Origin: Alphaproteobacteria bacterium
GTDB lineage: Bacteria > Pseudomonadota > Alphaproteobacteria > BNTO01
Length of the DNA: 7,908 bases
Assembly (NCBI GenBank): GCA_025996655.1
Contig: BNTO01000033.1
Span: forward strand, 1 to 7,908
Direction: 5' to 3'
This document shows, one piece after another, positions 6,813 through 7,908 of this stretch. The translations under genes were made by a program, and so were the position numbers. How positions within the stretch are numbered: position 1 is the first letter of the stretch; each line of letters opens with the position of its first letter. The notes beneath the pieces were generated by a model. It worked only from the letters and a program-made list of their open reading frames with translations. It was not told where the DNA came from and did no database searches.

Positions 6813-6826
6813 CTCGGCTTTCCGAG
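6813..6826. terminator. Small hairpin directly after birA
   Basis: CTCGG (6813-6817) and CCGAG (6822-6826) form a 5-bp stem with a 4-nt loop immediately after the birA stop codon. No T-run follows on the plus strand. On the minus strand it is followed by TTATAACGTTTTT. It may act as a weak terminator or transcript-end stabiliser; the evidence is only the symmetry and the position. Confidence 0.25.
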
Positions 6827-7013
6827 CGTGTCCTCCGTAAAATTCATTAGCAATTCTCACAAAAGTTTTCATTTTTCTATTATTCTCCCTTGAATTGCCC
6901 AGACGTTGATGGTACCAGTGATTTCCCTTTCGCACGGAACCCTAGAGTTACCGCGAGGGCAATCCCGGCCGCATATTATGTAGTAAATATAGTAAAGATA
7001 ATTAAAAATCGCA
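6827..7013. other. Intergenic stretch with a GC-rich foldable element at 6894-6963
   Basis: No gene is recognised. ATTGCCC (6894-6900) pairs perfectly with GGGCAAT (6957-6963). Inside lies a hairpin made of TCG-CGG-AAC (6930-6940, with a CA bulge) and GTT-CCG-CGA (6947-6956, with an A bulge) around the loop CCTAGA. An 8-bp palindrome, TGGTACCA, is at 6910-6917. The GC content is clearly higher than in the AT-rich flanks. The minus strand has two overlapping short open frames here, one ending at 6807 inside the birA end, without a convincing gene start. It could be a structured RNA, a palindromic repeat element or a decayed gene. Confidence 0.45.
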
Positions 7014-7157
7014 TCACTGAATACTTGGGTTTTTGAAGCACCATTCCACCGCTTCCATCAAAGTTTTAAAATTTGTCGATATCCCTTTAATTCTTCTTTT
7101 TAAATTAGCCCAAAAATGTTCGATTGCCCCTTCAACAGCCAAGTGCAACACCGTCCC
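7014..7157 (-). pseudogene. 3' remnant of an IS630-type transposase
   Basis: The minus strand reads IEHFWANLKRRIKGISTNF and then a helix with KTLMEAVEWCFKNPS, ending at TGA (7014-7016). This matches the C-terminal end of IS630-family DDE transposases, where the motif DLNPIEHFWANLK holds the last acidic catalytic residue. Upstream of IEHFW the expected LPPYSPDLNP sequence is replaced by unrelated residues, and the frame closes at a TAG (7158-7160). The element is therefore a truncated fragment. A small insertion near 7120 (TTGAAGGGGCAATCG) would explain loss of the LN part by frameshift. No terminal inverted repeat was identified for it. Confidence 0.7.
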
Positions 7158-7533
7158 CTAAAAAAGAATCCTTGAAAAAAGGCCTCGGCATTTCCTGCTC
7201 GATTTGTATCCTTTTTCTCTGCTTTCTCTGCTCGTTCGTTATTTTTTCGTCTTTGGGAACGCTGAGGCCCTTTTCAAAGCAAAAAAAGGCTTTGAGGTAA
7301 GCGGAAAACCCAAAGGTCCTCCTTTTTCCCCCTGTTTCCCTCAGAGTTTTCCTGTCTTCACTCTGTCGTCCTACGCTTAGAAAAACAAGAACGTTTCCCC
7401 TCGAAAAACTTCGTTAAGAAATTCAAGCCTTTCCGAGGTCTCTTGTTCCGCTTTAATTCGATCCCTCGCATCTTTTTCGACGAAACGTTTTGTCAGCGCA
7501 ATTTGAGGATGTCATGTTTGTGCAATTTAGGAA
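7158..7533. other. Accessory intergenic region, no gene assigned
   Basis: The plus strand is rich in pyrimidines, so the purine-rich minus strand is open in several frames at once, which makes coding claims unsafe. Two minus-strand frames stand out. One runs 7377-7511 (44 codons before TAA) and reads like protein, with RFVEKDARDRIKAEQE and LEFLNEVFRGE, but it has no start codon. The other runs 7132-7413 (93 codons) and has no start codon until late. A perfect 7-bp hairpin, TCAAAGC/GCTTTGA, lies at 7274-7280/7289-7295. These may be debris of a gene disrupted by mobile elements. Confidence 0.4.
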
Positions 7534-7705
7534 TAGACCTCCTGTAAAAGTCAATTCTCTCAGTTTTTCAGGTTTTTGATAATTTTGGCTGTTTTTTTGA
7601 AAATTAGAGCTTCATAAAAGCACGTACACAAACTTTTTGGTATCTCCTTGAAAACGATCCCCCTGATTAAAACCGATGATTTTTTCTACTTTTACAGGAG
7701 GTCTA
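7534..7705. mobile_element. MITE-like element with perfect 18-bp terminal inverted repeats
   Basis: The left end TAGACCTCCTGTAAAAGT (7534-7551) is the exact reverse complement of the right end ACTTTTACAGGAGGTCTA (7688-7705), and pairing stops sharply on both sides. The outermost TA on each side fits a TA target duplication, as made by IS630/mariner-like elements and part of the IS5 family. The 136-bp interior is too short for a transposase and shows no recognisable protein. This is the structure of a non-autonomous element mobilised from elsewhere. The alternative, a large cruciform or regulatory palindrome, is less likely given the 136-bp separation. Confidence 0.75.
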
Positions 7706-7776
7706 ATGTCATGTTTCAGGTCCCAAAAAGGATCCTATAACTTTGGTCAAATTACGGATTTGTTGAGGCAGGAACA
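7706..7776 (+). mobile_element. Probable left end and leader of the following insertion sequence
   Basis: These 71 bp lie between the MITE-like element and the transposase start. They begin ATGTCATGTTTCAGG, and the 11-base string ATGTCATGTTT also occurs at 7509-7519, just outside the other end of the MITE-like element. GAGG at 7765-7768 is the likely ribosome binding site for the gene at 7777. The exact end of the insertion sequence cannot be fixed because its other end lies beyond the window. Confidence 0.35.
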
Positions 7777-7908
7777 ATGTCATGGGTGTTTCGTGAAAGG
7801 GACATGGAGAGACTCTATGTATTGTGCCAAGTAAAAGAAAGAAAATTGACGCAAGTTGAGGCTGGGCGGCAGCTTAAGCTTAGTGAACGACAAATTATCC
7901 GTTTGTTG
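7777..7908 (+). CDS. Transposase N-terminus, ISNCY/IS1202-like, cut by window edge
   Basis: The first 44 residues are visible. They contain a helix-turn-helix of the type KERKLTQVEAGRQLKLSERQ (residues 20-39) followed by IIRLL. The pattern 'R-x-L-T-Q-x-E-A...L-x-L-S-x-R-Q' is typical of the DNA-binding domain of ISNCY (IS1202-group) transposases and also occurs in related integrase-core transposases. The ATG at 7777 has GAGG 8 nt upstream. A second in-frame ATG at 7804 is a possible start. The catalytic domain would lie to the right of the window, so completeness cannot be judged. Confidence 0.65.
   Translation, partial: MSWVFRERDMERLYVLCQVKERKLTQVEAGRQLKLSERQIIRLL

Noticed and set aside
6807..6873. 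Small minus-strand peptide gene starting MKTFVRIANEF
   Set aside because: A GGGAGA lies upstream, but the 21-codon frame overlaps the end of birA, lies in an AT-rich leader and has no independent support.
7132..7413. 93-codon minus-strand open frame
   Set aside because: The strand is purine-rich and open in several frames at once. This frame lacks a start codon until near its end and resembles no family.

Overview
The window carries five intact protein genes, one gene cut off at the right edge, and an accessory tail of mobile-element debris. Intact host-type genes sit next to transposon remnants and a very long MORN-repeat protein with a signal peptide. There is also an isolated type VI secretion baseplate gene. 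Together these suggest a host-associated Gram-negative proteobacterium, perhaps an intracellular or protist-associated alphaproteobacterium (Holosporales or Rickettsiales type). That placement is an inference from gene style; there is no rRNA or other marker here to confirm it.

Left part (1-4294, minus strand). Bases 1-155 hold no recognisable gene. Then comes a 912-residue exported protein built of about 28 MORN repeats. Its gene contains a 552-bp internal tandem duplication, exactly eight repeat units, whose two full copies differ at only two bases. Upstream, after about 300 bp rich in overlapping inverted repeats, lies gap, a type I glyceraldehyde-3-phosphate dehydrogenase with an intact active site.

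Middle (4295-6812). A 227-bp divergent intergenic region separates gap from a plus-strand cluster of three genes spaced 40 and 49 nt apart, so probably one operon. They are a membrane-anchored SPFH/band-7 protein of the QmcA type, a GPW/gp25-family protein best read as the T6SS baseplate subunit TssE, and a monofunctional biotin-protein ligase (BirA without a DNA-binding domain). The three have no obvious shared pathway. A lone tssE between two housekeeping genes implies that the rest of the T6SS is encoded elsewhere.

Right part (6813-7908). No intact gene starts until 7777. In order there are: a GC-rich stretch of about 70 bp that can fold into a hairpin (6894-6963); the 3' end of an IS630-type transposase gene on the minus strand (7014-7157); about 375 bp with no assignable gene; a 172-bp MITE-like element with perfect 18-bp terminal inverted repeats that begin and end in TA (7534-7705); and, directly beside it, the start of another insertion sequence whose transposase begins at 7777 and runs off the window.

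The best candidates for something new are the recently expanded MORN array in a putative secreted protein, the orphan tssE in a housekeeping operon, and the MITE-like element abutting an insertion sequence. I found no CRISPR array, tRNA or rRNA.
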